The notes under the pieces are model-generated. The model had not been told where the DNA came from, searched no databases, and saw only the letters and a program-made list of their open reading frames with translations. From NCBI RefSeq assembly GCF_009852415.1, contig NZ_WOXS01000002.1, positions 5,186,001-5,250,000 of the forward strand: a stretch of 64,000 nt of DNA. The letters run 5' to 3'. The translations under genes and the position numbers were made by a program. Shown in pieces: positions 16,136-23,910 of this stretch (position 1 is its first letter; each line of letters starts with the position of its first letter). This DNA comes from Streptomyces sp. Tu 3180. Its GTDB lineage: Bacteria; Actinomycetota; Actinomycetes; Streptomycetales; Streptomycetaceae.

Positions 16136-16543
16136 ATGGCCCGACACAACGCACCCAGGACGCCGGCCGCCCGGCGCGCCCTGGCCGTCCTCGCGACCGC
16201 GGGCGCGGCGCTCGGGGTGGGCGCGACGGCGGCGGCAGCGGCGGACTCCGGGGCGCTCCCGGGCGCGGTGGACACGGGCCGCACCCCGCTCGGCGCACTC
16301 GACCCGCAGTCCGGTCTGCGGACCGCGGCCGGCACGACCGGTCATGTCACGGGTCCGGTCGCGGACCTGAGGCCCAACCCGCTCGCCGGCACGGGCGTGG
16401 ACCCGCTCGACAACGGCGTCGGCACCCAGGTCGCCGACTTCCGGCCGCTGGACTCGCGGGCGGTGACCGGTCCGGTCGCCCAGGCGCCGTCGGTCGGCGG
16501 CCTCCCGGTGGCCGGCCCGGTGACGGGCGCGCAGGCCGGCTGA
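16136..16543 (+). CDS. Small secreted protein
   Basis: A 135-residue exported protein. The signal peptide has basic residues (MARHNAPRTPAARR), a hydrophobic core (ALAVLATAGAALGVGA) and an alanine-rich cleavage region (AAAAA|D, near residue 36). The mature part is low in complexity with repeated short GP/PL phrases such as VTGPVADLRPNPLAGT, DFRPLDSRAVTGPVAQAP and VAGPVTGAQAG; no known domain is seen. The good AGAGGTGG ribosome site fixes the start. It resembles the product of 9573-9848 in size class and composition. Function unknown. It is followed by a strong hairpin shared with the convergent aldehyde dehydrogenase-like gene. Confidence 0.78.
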   Translation: MARHNAPRTPAARRALAVLATAGAALGVGATAAAAADSGALPGAVDTGRTPLGALDPQSGLRTAAGTTGHVTGPVADLRPNPLAGTGVDPLDNGVGTQVADFRPLDSRAVTGPVAQAPSVGGLPVAGPVTGAQAG

Positions 16544-16564
16544 GACCGGCCGGCGCGCGGGCGG

Positions 16565-16609
16565 CGGAGCGCCGCCCCCTCCCGGACGACGGGCGGGGGC
16601 GGCGCTCCG
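16565..16609. terminator. Strong hairpin terminator
   Basis: CGGAGCGCCGCCCCC (16565-16579) pairs perfectly over 15 bp with 16595-16609, with a 15-nt loop. It lies between the convergent secreted-protein gene and the deoC-ALDH operon end. Confidence 0.8.
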
Positions 16610-16627
16610 GCTGTACGGGGGGGCCGG

Positions 16628-17521
16628 TCAGTAGGCCGAGCCGGACGCGCCCAGGGAGCCCGTAGGGTGCCAGACCGTCTTGGTCTCCAGGAACGCCGTC
16701 ATCCGGTCCGTGCCGGGCGTGACCGACCAGTCGTCCACAGGCTGTGGACGCAGCACGCGCTTGAGGTTGTCGGCCGCGGCGATCTCCAGCTCCTTGGCCA
16801 GCGCCTCGTCGGCGCCCGCCAGGTCGATCGCGTTGACGTCCTGGTGCGCGGCGAGCGGGGCGGCGATCTCCGCCGTACGGCCCGACAGGATGTTGACGAC
16901 GCCGCCGGGCAGGTCGGAGGTGGCCAGGACCTCGCCCAGGGAGAGGGCCGGGAACGGGGACCGCTCGCTCGCGACCACGACCGCCGTGTTGCCGGTCGCG
17001 ATCACCGGGGCGACGACCGAGACCAGGCCCAGGAAGGACGACTCCTGCGGGGCGAGGACCGCGACCACGCCCGTCGGCTCGGGCGAGGAGAGGTTGAAGT
17101 ACGGCCCGGCGACCGGGTTCCCGCCGCCGACCACCTGGGCGATCTTGTCGGTCCAGCCCGCGTACCAGACCCAGCGGTCGATCGCCGCGTCGACCTGGAC
17201 GGCCGCCCTGGACTTCGACAGCCCCTCGGCGTCGGCGACCTCCCGGACGTACTGGTCGCGGCGGCCCTCCAGCATCTCGGCGACGCGGTAGAGGATCTGG
17301 CCGCGGTTGTACGCCGTCGCGCCGGACCAGGCGCCGAACGCCTTGCGGGCGGCGACCACCGCGTCACGGGCGTCCTTGCGGGAGGAGAGCGGCGCGTTGG
17401 CCAGCCACTTGCCCTTGCTGTCCTGCACTTCGTACACCCGGCCGCTCTCGCTGCGGGGGAACTTGCCCCCGACGTACAGCTTGTAGGTCTTGAAGACGCT
17501 CAGACGGTTCTGCTCAGACAT
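16628..17521 (-). CDS. C-terminally truncated aldehyde dehydrogenase-like protein
   Basis: A 297-residue protein homologous to the N-terminal NAD-binding part of aldehyde dehydrogenases (KLYVGGKFPRSESGRVYEV, AYNRGQILYRVAEMLEGR, APQESSFLGLVSVVAPVIATGNTAVV, GGVVNILSG). It ends where the catalytic domain should follow: no ELGG glutamate and no catalytic cysteine segment are present, and the normal full length is ~480. Its codon use is normal for the genome and the reading frame is clean, so it looks like a maintained non-catalytic paralogue rather than debris. ATG 17521 overlaps the stop of the full-length dehydrogenase by 8 nt, implying coupled translation, equal production and perhaps a heteromeric complex. 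Confidence 0.85.
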   Translation of the reverse strand: MSEQNRLSVFKTYKLYVGGKFPRSESGRVYEVQDSKGKWLANAPLSSRKDARDAVVAARKAFGAWSGATAYNRGQILYRVAEMLEGRRDQYVREVADAEGLSKSRAAVQVDAAIDRWVWYAGWTDKIAQVVGGGNPVAGPYFNLSSPEPTGVVAVLAPQESSFLGLVSVVAPVIATGNTAVVVASERSPFPALSLGEVLATSDLPGGVVNILSGRTAEIAAPLAAHQDVNAIDLAGADEALAKELEIAAADNLKRVLRPQPVDDWSVTPGTDRMTAFLETKTVWHPTGSLGASGSAY

Positions 17522-18965
17522 CGAGGTACGCCTCCAGGCCGTGGCGGCCGCCCTCGCGGCCGAAGCCCGACTCCTTGTAGCCACCGAACGGCGAGGCCGG
17601 GTCGAACTTGTTGAACGTGTTGGACCAGATCACGCCCGCGCGGAGCTTGCTCGCGACCGCCAGGATGCGCGAGCCCTTCTCCGTCCAGATGCCCGCCGAC
17701 AGGCCGTACGGGGTGTTGTTGGCCTTGGCGACGGCCTCGTCCGGGGTGCGGAAGGTGAGGACGGACAGCACCGGGCCGAAGATCTCGTCGCGGGCGACGG
17801 TGTGCGCCTGGGTGACGCCCGTGAACAGCGTCGGCGCGAACCAGTAGCCGTTCTCCGGGAGCTCGCAGGCCGGGGACCAGCGCTCGGCGCCCTCCGCCTC
17901 GCCCCGGTCGGCCAGCGCGGTGATCCGGGCCAGCTGCTCGGCGGAGTTGATCGCGCCGATGTCGGTGTTCTTGTCCAGCGGGTCGCCGAGGCGCAGGGTC
18001 GACAGGCGGCGCTTGAGGGAGTCGAGCAGCTCGTCCTGGATCGACTCCTGGACCAGCAGGCGGGAGCCCGCGCAGCAGACCTGGCCCTGGTTGAAGAAGA
18101 TGCCGTTGACGATGCCCTCGACGGCCTGGTCGATCGGGGCGTCGTCGAAGACGATGTTGGCGCCCTTGCCGCCGAGTTCGAGGGTCAGCTTCTTGCGGGT
18201 GCCCGCGACCGTGCGCGCGATCTCCTTGCCGACGGCGGTCGAACCGGTGAAGGCGACCTTGTTCACGTCGGGGTGGGCGATCAGCGCGGCGCCGGTGCGG
18301 CCGTCGCCGGTGACGATGTTGACGACGCCCTTGGGCAGTCCGGCCTGGCGGCAGACGTCCGCGAAGAACAGGGCGGACAGGGGGGTGGTCTCGGCGGGCT
18401 TCAGCACCACCGTGTTGCCGGTCGCCAGCGCCGGGGCGATCTTCCACGCCAGCATCAGCAGGGGGAAGTTCCAGGGGATGACCTGGCCCGCCACGCCGAG
18501 GGGACGCGGGTCGGCGCCGTAGCCGGCGTGGTCGAGCTTGTCGGCCCAGCCCGCGTAGTAGAAGAAGTGCGCCGCGACCAGGGGGAGGTCCGCGTCACGG
18601 GTCTCCCTGATCGGCTTGCCGTTGTCGAGGGTCTCGAGAACGGCGAGCTCGCGGCTGCGCTCCTGGATGATCCGCGCGATGCGGAACAGGTACTTGGCGC
18701 GCTCGGCGCCCGGGAGCGCCGACCACTTCTCGAAGGCCTTGCGGGCGGCCCCGACCGCGCGGTCGACGTCCGCCTCGCCGGCCTCGGCGACCTCGGAGAG
18801 GACCTCCTCGGTCGAGGGGCTGACGGTCTTGAAGACCTTGCCGTCGGCCGCCTCGGCGAACTCGCCGTCGATGAACAGGCCGTAGGAGGGGGCGATGTCG
18901 ACGACCGAGCGGGACTCGGGCGCCGGGGCGTACTCGAATGCGGATGTCCGCTTTTCCATGGTCAT
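17514..18965 (-). CDS. Aldehyde dehydrogenase
   Basis: Full-length NAD(P)-dependent aldehyde dehydrogenase, 483 residues. It contains PWNFPLLMLAWKIAPALATGN, the cofactor-binding FTGSTAVGKEI, the general-base glutamate in LELGGK (Glu263), the catalytic cysteine in GQVCCAGSR (Cys297), and the late motif EIFGPVLSVL. It starts 7 nt after the deoC stop and precedes the truncated paralogue, so the three genes form one operon. DeoC releases acetaldehyde from deoxyribose 5-phosphate, so oxidation of acetaldehyde to acetate is the most economical role (inference from context). An ATG two codons inside the annotated start is equally possible. Confidence 0.93.
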   Translation of the reverse strand: MTMEKRTSAFEYAPAPESRSVVDIAPSYGLFIDGEFAEAADGKVFKTVSPSTEEVLSEVAEAGEADVDRAVGAARKAFEKWSALPGAERAKYLFRIARIIQERSRELAVLETLDNGKPIRETRDADLPLVAAHFFYYAGWADKLDHAGYGADPRPLGVAGQVIPWNFPLLMLAWKIAPALATGNTVVLKPAETTPLSALFFADVCRQAGLPKGVVNIVTGDGRTGAALIAHPDVNKVAFTGSTAVGKEIARTVAGTRKKLTLELGGKGANIVFDDAPIDQAVEGIVNGIFFNQGQVCCAGSRLLVQESIQDELLDSLKRRLSTLRLGDPLDKNTDIGAINSAEQLARITALADRGEAEGAERWSPACELPENGYWFAPTLFTGVTQAHTVARDEIFGPVLSVLTFRTPDEAVAKANNTPYGLSAGIWTEKGSRILAVASKLRAGVIWSNTFNKFDPASPFGGYKESGFGREGGRHGLEAYLDV

Positions 18966-18972
18966 GGGGGTC

Positions 18973-19932
18973 TCAGTCCACCGTCACGTAGTCGGGCCCG
19001 GAGTATCGGCCGGTGGCCAGCTTCTGGCGCTGCATCAGCAGGTCGTTCAGCAGCGAGGAGGCGCCGAAGCGGAACCAGTGGTTGTCCAGCCAGTCCTCGC
19101 CCGCGGTCTCGTTGACCAGCACGAGGAACTTGATCGCGTCCTTGCTGGTGCGGATGCCGCCGGCCGGCTTCACGCCGACCTGGACGCCGGTCTGCGCGCG
19201 GAAGTCGCGGACCGCCTCCAGCATCAGGAGCGTGTTCGCGGGCGTGGCGTTCACCGCCACCTTGCCGGTCGAGGTCTTGATGAAGTCCGCGCCCGCCAGC
19301 ATGCCGAGCCAGCTCGCCCGGCGGATGTTGTCGTACGTCGACAGCTCGCCCGTCTCGAAGATGACCTTCAGCCGCGCGCCCGCGCCGCAGGCCTCCTTCA
19401 CGGCGACGATCTCGTCGTACACCTTCAGGTAGTTCCCGGCGAGGAACGCGCCGCGGTCGATCACCATGTCGATCTCGTCCGCGCCGGCGGCCACGGCCTC
19501 GCGGACGTCCGCCAGCTTGACGGCGATCGGGGCGCGGCCGGCCGGGAAGGCGGTGGCGACGGAGGCGACCTTGACGCCGGAGCCGGCGACCGCCTCCTTG
19601 GCGGTGGCCACCATGTCGGGGTAGACGCAGACCGCGGCCGTGGCGGGGGTGGTGCGGTCGGTCGGGTCGGGGCGGACCGCCTTCGCGCCGAGCGCCCGGA
19701 CCTTGCCCGGGGTGTCCGCGCCTTCCAGCGTCGTCAGGTCGACCATCGAGATGGCGAGGTCGATGGCGTACGCCTTCGCGGTCGTCTTGATCGAGCGGGT
19801 GCCGAGGGAGGCGGCGCGCGCCTCCAGACCGACCGCGTCGACGCCGGGCAGCCCGTGGAGGAAGCGGCGCAGCGTGCCGTCGGACGCGGTGACGTCGCTC
19901 AGGGCGTGTGCAGGGGGTGCAGTGGTGGGCAT
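18973..19932 (-). CDS. deoC: Deoxyribose-phosphate aldolase
   Basis: Class I aldolase that splits 2-deoxyribose 5-phosphate into glyceraldehyde 3-phosphate and acetaldehyde, the last step of deoxynucleoside catabolism. The 319-residue length matches the longer DeoC type common in actinobacteria and eukaryotes. The Schiff-base lysine lies in FIKTSTGK (Lys219). EIDMVIDRGAFLAG and VIFETGELS are conserved active-site strands, and GVKPAGGIRT near the C-terminus supplies the second lysine. ATG 19932 or the GTG two codons upstream (19938) can start; a -10 element exactly 6 nt before the GTG favours a leaderless GTG start. The operator CTACGCGCGTAG lies in the promoter. Confidence 0.95.
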   Translation of the reverse strand: MPTTAPPAHALSDVTASDGTLRRFLHGLPGVDAVGLEARAASLGTRSIKTTAKAYAIDLAISMVDLTTLEGADTPGKVRALGAKAVRPDPTDRTTPATAAVCVYPDMVATAKEAVAGSGVKVASVATAFPAGRAPIAVKLADVREAVAAGADEIDMVIDRGAFLAGNYLKVYDEIVAVKEACGAGARLKVIFETGELSTYDNIRRASWLGMLAGADFIKTSTGKVAVNATPANTLLMLEAVRDFRAQTGVQVGVKPAGGIRTSKDAIKFLVLVNETAGEDWLDNHWFRFGASSLLNDLLMQRQKLATGRYSGPDYVTVD

Positions 19933-19944
19933 GGTCACAAGCCG

Positions 19945-19973
19945 AGCATATCTACGCGCGTAGCGGCTGTACA
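19945..19973 (-). promoter_or_regulatory. deoC promoter with CTACGCGCGTAG operator in the spacer
   Basis: On the minus strand -35 TGTACA (19973-19968) and -10 TATGCT (19950-19945) are spaced by 17 bp. The spacer contains the perfect palindrome CTACGCGCGTAG (19952-19963), directly next to the -10. A repressor bound there would exclude RNA polymerase. The -10 ends 6 nt before the GTG at 19938, so the transcript is probably leaderless. Confidence 0.75.
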
Positions 19974-20064
19974 GCCCCGGGCCCGCCCGCTGCGCCCGCC
20001 GGCGGCGCCGCCCGGATCCCACCGCGCACGAGCGCTTCCGGAGCCGTCGTGCAGAATCGGGGGC

Positions 20065-20808
20065 ATGACGACCCCCGACCCCCAGTCGCCTGCGCCGGAG
20101 CCCTCGAAGCCCACGAAGCCCTCGAAGGCCCCGCAGTCCCCGGCGCCCGCGGCGCCCCGGTACAAGGACCGGATCTACCGCTCGCCCGCGGCCCTCGCCG
20201 GCGGCGCGCTGCTGCTCGCCCTCGTCGCGTGGCTCGGCATCGACGCGATGGTCACCGGGGAGGGCCGCACACCGTGGCTGGCGCTCGCCGTGATGCTCCT
20301 CGTCGTGCCCCTGGTCGTCGCCTACACCCTGCGCCCCGCGGTCTTCGTCAACGACGACCGGCTGCGCGTCCGCAACCCCTTCCGCGTCGTCGTGCTGCCC
20401 TGGGGGCAGGTCGTCTCCCTGCGCTCCGGCTTCACCAACGAGGTCGTCGACGCCTCCGACACCAAGTACCAGCTGTGGGCCCTGCCCGTGTCGCTGCGCG
20501 CCCGCAAGAAGGCGTCGCGGGCCCAGGCCCGGCTGGACGCGCAGGCCGCGCGCGGCGGGCGCGGCGGCCGTCGTGACGGGCAGGGCCCCGGTGCCGGCCT
20601 CGGGCTCGGGCTCGGTCCCGGGGGCGTCGTCGAGGCGCCGAAGCGGGCGGAGACCGACCAGGCCATGGACGAGCTGCGCAAGACGCACGAGGCCCGGCAG
20701 GAGGAGCCGGCGGCCCAGGGCGAGGTGACCGTGCGGTGGGCCTACGAGATCGCGGGACCGGCGCTCGCGGGGGCCGTGCTGCTGGCGGTCCTGCTGGCCG
20801 TGGGCTGA
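20065..20808 (+). CDS. PH-like domain membrane protein
   Basis: A 247-residue membrane protein of the bacterial PH (bPH) type common in actinobacteria. A proline/lysine-rich N-terminus (about 35 residues) is followed by two transmembrane segments (ALAGGALLLALVAWLGIDAM, WLALAVMLLVVPLVVAYTL). A PH-like beta module comes next (VFVNDDRLRVRNPFRVVVLPWGQVVSLRSGF), then a long charged, glycine-rich linker (RARKKASRAQARLDAQ, GAGLGLGLGPG), and a final hydrophobic segment at the C-terminus (IAGPALAGAVLLAVLLAV). ATG 20065 begins the only sensible product. Role unknown. It is divergent from deoC and convergent with the mutase gene. Confidence 0.85.
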   Translation: MTTPDPQSPAPEPSKPTKPSKAPQSPAPAAPRYKDRIYRSPAALAGGALLLALVAWLGIDAMVTGEGRTPWLALAVMLLVVPLVVAYTLRPAVFVNDDRLRVRNPFRVVVLPWGQVVSLRSGFTNEVVDASDTKYQLWALPVSLRARKKASRAQARLDAQAARGGRGGRRDGQGPGAGLGLGLGPGGVVEAPKRAETDQAMDELRKTHEARQEEPAAQGEVTVRWAYEIAGPALAGAVLLAVLLAVG

Positions 20809-20828
20809 GCGCGCGGCGGGTCCGTCCC

Positions 20829-20877
20829 GGGGCCCGTGGTCCGGAGCGCCCGCCGGGCGCTCCGGACCACGGGCCCC
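20829..20877. terminator. Perfect 23-bp bidirectional terminator
   Basis: 20829-20851 pairs without mismatch with 20855-20877 around a 3-nt GCC loop. It separates the convergent PH-domain and phosphomutase genes and is among the longest perfect hairpins in the window. Confidence 0.88.
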
Positions 20878-20887
20878 GCCGCGTTCC

Positions 20888-22519
20888 TCAGATGCCGGCC
20901 GCCCGCGCCAGGTCCCGCTTGAGCGCGGTCAGCAGCTCCGCCGCCGTCGCGCGGGCCGCGGGCAGGTCGCTCCGCGCGGCGACCGGGACCACCACCTCCA
21001 GGTAGCACTTCAGCTTGGGTTCCGTGCCGCTGGGGCGGACGATCACCCGGGCGCCGTCCAGGGTGTAGCGCAGGCCGTCCGTGGGCGGGAGCCGGTCCGT
21101 GCCCCGGGTCAGGTCCTCGGCGGCGGTGACCCGCAGGCCCGCCAGCTCGGCCGGGGGCCGCTCGCGCAGGCGGCGCATCGCGGCCGCGATGAGGGAGAGG
21201 TCCTGGACGCGGACCGAGAGCTGGTCGGTGGCGTGCAGGCCGTGCTCCACGGCGAGGTCGTCGAGGAGGTCCAGGAGGGTGCGGCCCCCGGCCTTCAGCA
21301 CGGAGGCCAGCTCCGTGAGGAGGAGGGCGGCCGTGATGCCGTCCTTGTCGCGCACGCCGTCCGGGTCGACGCAGTAGCCCAGCGCCTCCTCGTAGCCGTA
21401 GCGCAGGCCCTCGGCGCGGGCGATCCACTTGAAGCCGGTCAGGGTCTCCTCGTGGCGGAGCCCGGCCTTCCCGGCGATGCGGCCGAGGAGCGAGGACGAC
21501 ACGATCGACTCGGCGAACGTGCCGGTCGCCCCGCGGCGGACCAGGTGGGCGGCGAGCAGGGCGCCGACCTCGTCGCCGCGCAGCATGCGCCAGTCGTCCC
21601 CGTCCCTGACGGCCGCGGCGCAGCGGTCGGCGTCCGGGTCGTTGGCGATGACCAGGTCGGGCTCCGTCTCGCGGGCCTTGGCGAAGGCGAGGTCCATCGC
21701 GCCGGGCTCCTCCGGGTTGGGGAACGCGACGGTCGGGAACTCCGGGTCGGGGTCGGCCTGCTCGGCGACGAGGTCGGGGGCGGGGAAGCCGGCGCGGGCG
21801 AAGGCGGCGAGGAGGACGTCCTTGCCGACGCCGTGCATCGCCGTGTAGACCGTGCGGGCGGTGCGCGGGGAGCCCTCGGCCAGGACGGCGTCCGTGCGGG
21901 CGAGGTAGGCGTCCAGGACGGCGTCGTCGAGGGTCTCCCAGCCCTCCGTGGGGCGGGGGACCGTGGTGAGGGAGGCGACGGCGGCGATCTCCGCGGCGAT
22001 CTCCGCGTCGGCCGGGGGGACGATCTGGGAGCCGTCGCCGAGGTACACCTTGTAGCCGTTGTCGCGGGGCGGGTTGTGGCTGGCGGTGACCTCCACCCCG
22101 GCGACCGCGCCGAGGTGCCGGATGGCGAAGGCGAGGACGGGCGTGGGGAGGGGGCGGGGCAGGACGGCCGCCCTGAGGCCGGCGCCGGTCATGACGGCGG
22201 CGGTGTCGCGGGCGAAGTCGGCCGACTTGTGGCGGGCGTCGTAGCCGATGACGACGAGACCGCCGGCGTGGCCGTTCTTGCGGAGGTACGCGGCGAGGCC
22301 GGCGGCGGCGCGGATGACGACGGAGCGGTTCATGCGCATCGGGCCGGCGCCGAGTTCGCCGCGGAGGCCGGCGGTGCCGAACTGGAGGGTGCCGCCGAAG
22401 CGGGCGGCGAGCTCGGCGTGGTCCCCGGCGTCGATGAGGCGGGCGAGTTCCTCGCGGGTGTCCGCGTCGGGGTCCTCGGCCAGCCAGGCCTTGGCGCGTG
22501 CGATGAGGTCGTCTTGCAC
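20888..22519 (-). CDS. Phospho-sugar mutase (phosphoglucomutase/phosphopentomutase-like)
   Basis: Alpha-D-phosphohexomutase superfamily enzyme of 543 residues. It has the N-terminal GTAGLRGELGAGPMRMN signature, the phosphoserine loop TASHNPPRDNGYK, the metal-binding loop NDPDADR, the sugar-binding GEE-like YGYEEALGY, and the C-terminal phosphate loop RPSGTEPKLK. Length and domain layout resemble the PGM2 type, whose members also isomerise ribose 1-phosphate and deoxyribose 1-phosphate to the 5-phosphates. Lying between deoC and the purine phosphorylase gene, a pentomutase role linking the two is likely (inference). Start is GTG 22519, with GAGAGG about 11 nt upstream. Confidence 0.9.
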   Translation of the reverse strand: MQDDLIARAKAWLAEDPDADTREELARLIDAGDHAELAARFGGTLQFGTAGLRGELGAGPMRMNRSVVIRAAAGLAAYLRKNGHAGGLVVIGYDARHKSADFARDTAAVMTGAGLRAAVLPRPLPTPVLAFAIRHLGAVAGVEVTASHNPPRDNGYKVYLGDGSQIVPPADAEIAAEIAAVASLTTVPRPTEGWETLDDAVLDAYLARTDAVLAEGSPRTARTVYTAMHGVGKDVLLAAFARAGFPAPDLVAEQADPDPEFPTVAFPNPEEPGAMDLAFAKARETEPDLVIANDPDADRCAAAVRDGDDWRMLRGDEVGALLAAHLVRRGATGTFAESIVSSSLLGRIAGKAGLRHEETLTGFKWIARAEGLRYGYEEALGYCVDPDGVRDKDGITAALLLTELASVLKAGGRTLLDLLDDLAVEHGLHATDQLSVRVQDLSLIAAAMRRLRERPPAELAGLRVTAAEDLTRGTDRLPPTDGLRYTLDGARVIVRPSGTEPKLKCYLEVVVPVAARSDLPAARATAAELLTALKRDLARAAGI

Positions 22520-22951
22520 GGTCGGTCAGCCTCTCGTCGTGCGGGCACCTGCGGCGGGCCGGGCGGAGCCGGGTGCGGGTGCCCGCGGTGCGTGTGCGGA
22601 TTCGGGTGGGTGCGGATTCTTGCGGTCGGGTGGACGGGGGCGCGGGTCCGGCACCCGCGGCGCGGCCGCGGGTCCGGCGGGGCGGGCGCAGCGCCTGCGC
22701 TCCGGCGGCGGGACGGGGTGCCCACGGGGTGTCCGTCCCCGGCCCGGCGTGCACGGCGGACCGGCGCGGGGGCGGGCGCCGGCGCACCGGGCCGCGGCGG
22801 GCGGGACGCTCCCGTCCCGCCCCCTTCCCGCCGTGCGCGGGCGCCGGACGCCCGCCGTTCGGTCCGGCTTCCCGCCGTACGCGCCCGCGGGTGCGTACGG
22901 CGCCGTCTCCACCTTCTCGCCGGGCGCGGGTGCCCGCCATCGTCGCGGCCG
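22520..22951. other. Extremely GC-rich intergenic region
   Basis: No gene is supported in this 432-bp stretch; open frames in it lack ribosome sites and normal codon bias. It contains several inverted repeats, the clearest being CCGTACGC (22875-22882) pairing with GCGTACGG (22893-22900) around a CCCGCGGG core. Any promoter for the mutase gene should lie near its left end, but I could not identify a convincing one. Confidence 0.6.
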
Positions 22952-22976
22952 GCGCCCGCCGTACGACGGCGGGCGC
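22952..22976 (-). terminator. Hairpin after the purine phosphorylase gene
   Basis: GCGCCCGCCGT (22952-22962) pairs with ACGGCGGGCGC (22966-22976), an 11-bp perfect stem with a 3-nt loop, 9 bp beyond the stop codon on the minus strand. Confidence 0.7.
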
Positions 22977-22984
22977 GCCCCGTT

Positions 22985-23808
22985 CTACAGGCGGCCGAGG
23001 ACCTGGGCCAGCAGGGAGCCCATCCGGGTGGCGGAGTCGCGGCCCGCCTGGAGGACCTCCTCGTGGTTGAGGGGTTCGCCCGTCATGCCGGCGGCCAGGT
23101 TGGTGACCAGGGAGATGCCCAGGACCTCGGCGCCCGCCTCACGGGCGGCGATGGCCTCCAGGACCGTGGACATGCCGACCAGGTCCGCGCCGATGACGCG
23201 GGCCATGCGGATCTCGGCCGGGGTCTCGTAGTGAGGGCCGGGGAACTGGGCGTAGACCCCCTCCTCCAGGGTGGGGTCGACCTCCTTGCACAGGGCGCGC
23301 AGGCGGGGGAGTAGAGGTCCGTGAGGTCGACGAAGTTGGCGCCGACGATGGGGGAGGTGGCCGTGAGGTTGATGTGGTCGCTGATCAGGACCGGCTGGCC
23401 GGGGCGCATGCCCGCGCGCAGGCCGCCGCAGCCGTTGGTCAGGACGACGGTCTTGGCACCGGCGGCCACGGCGGTGCGCACGCCGTGGGCGACGGCGGCG
23501 ACCCCGCGGCCCTCGTAGTAGTGGGTGCGGCCCAGGAAGACCAGGGCGCGCTTGGCACCGATGCGGTAGGAGCGGATCTTGCCGCCGTGGCCCTCGACCA
23601 CCGGCGGCGGGAAGCCGGGCAGCTCGGTGACCTGGAACTCGACCTCGGGGGTGCCGAGGGCGTCCACGGCCGGCGCCCAGCCGGAGCCCATCACGAGGGC
23701 GACGTCGTGGGTCTCGGCGCCGGTGAGTTCGCGCAGGCGCGCGGCGGCGGCGTCGGCTGCGGCGTAGGGGTCGCCCTGGATGTCGTCCGGAAGAAGAGAA
23801 GCGTTCAC
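22985..23808 (-). pseudogene. deoD: Purine nucleoside phosphorylase, frameshifted
   Basis: Encodes a trimeric-type purine nucleoside phosphorylase (inosine or guanosine plus phosphate to base plus ribose 1-phosphate) in two frames. From GTG 23808 the N-terminal part reads MGSGWAPAVDALG, GRTHYYEGRG, VLTNGCGGLRAGM and ends in frame at LTDLYSP. The rest (RALCKEVDPTLEEGVYAQFPGPHYETPAE, GADLVGMSTVLEAIAAREAG, to VLGRL) continues in another frame. The switch is at a run of five G (23305-23309, CCCCC on the coding strand). One extra base restores a single frame of 825 bp and 274 residues, the normal family length. Either the gene is broken or the base is a sequencing error. -10 TACCCT lies 6 nt before the GTG. 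Confidence 0.9.
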
Positions 23809-23814
23809 GCGACG

Positions 23815-23844
23815 AGGGTAGCCGGTATTCGCCTACGCGCGTAG
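23815..23844 (-). promoter_or_regulatory. Purine phosphorylase promoter with CTACGCGCGTAG operator
   Basis: The perfect palindrome CTACGCGCGTAG (23833-23844) lies 12 bp upstream of a -10-like TACCCT (23820-23815, minus strand). That -10 ends 6 nt before the GTG start, again a leaderless arrangement. This is the third copy of the motif and is identical to those of add and deoC. No clear -35 is seen. Confidence 0.72.
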
Positions 23845-23910
23845 ATGCCGACGCTCGCGGGGGGCGATCGTTGTCTTGTCGTTTCCGACGGGGAACCCCC
23901 CGGCGCGCGC

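Noticed and set aside
20742..22940. Long minus-strand frame across the phosphomutase gene
   Set aside because: Product is dominated by Arg and Pro and overlaps the phosphomutase frame, which has all superfamily motifs.
22520..22951. Possible gene in the GC-rich gap between the mutase and phosphorylase genes
   Set aside because: Open frames lack ribosome sites, normal third-position bias and recognisable sequence; inverted repeats suggest non-coding DNA.
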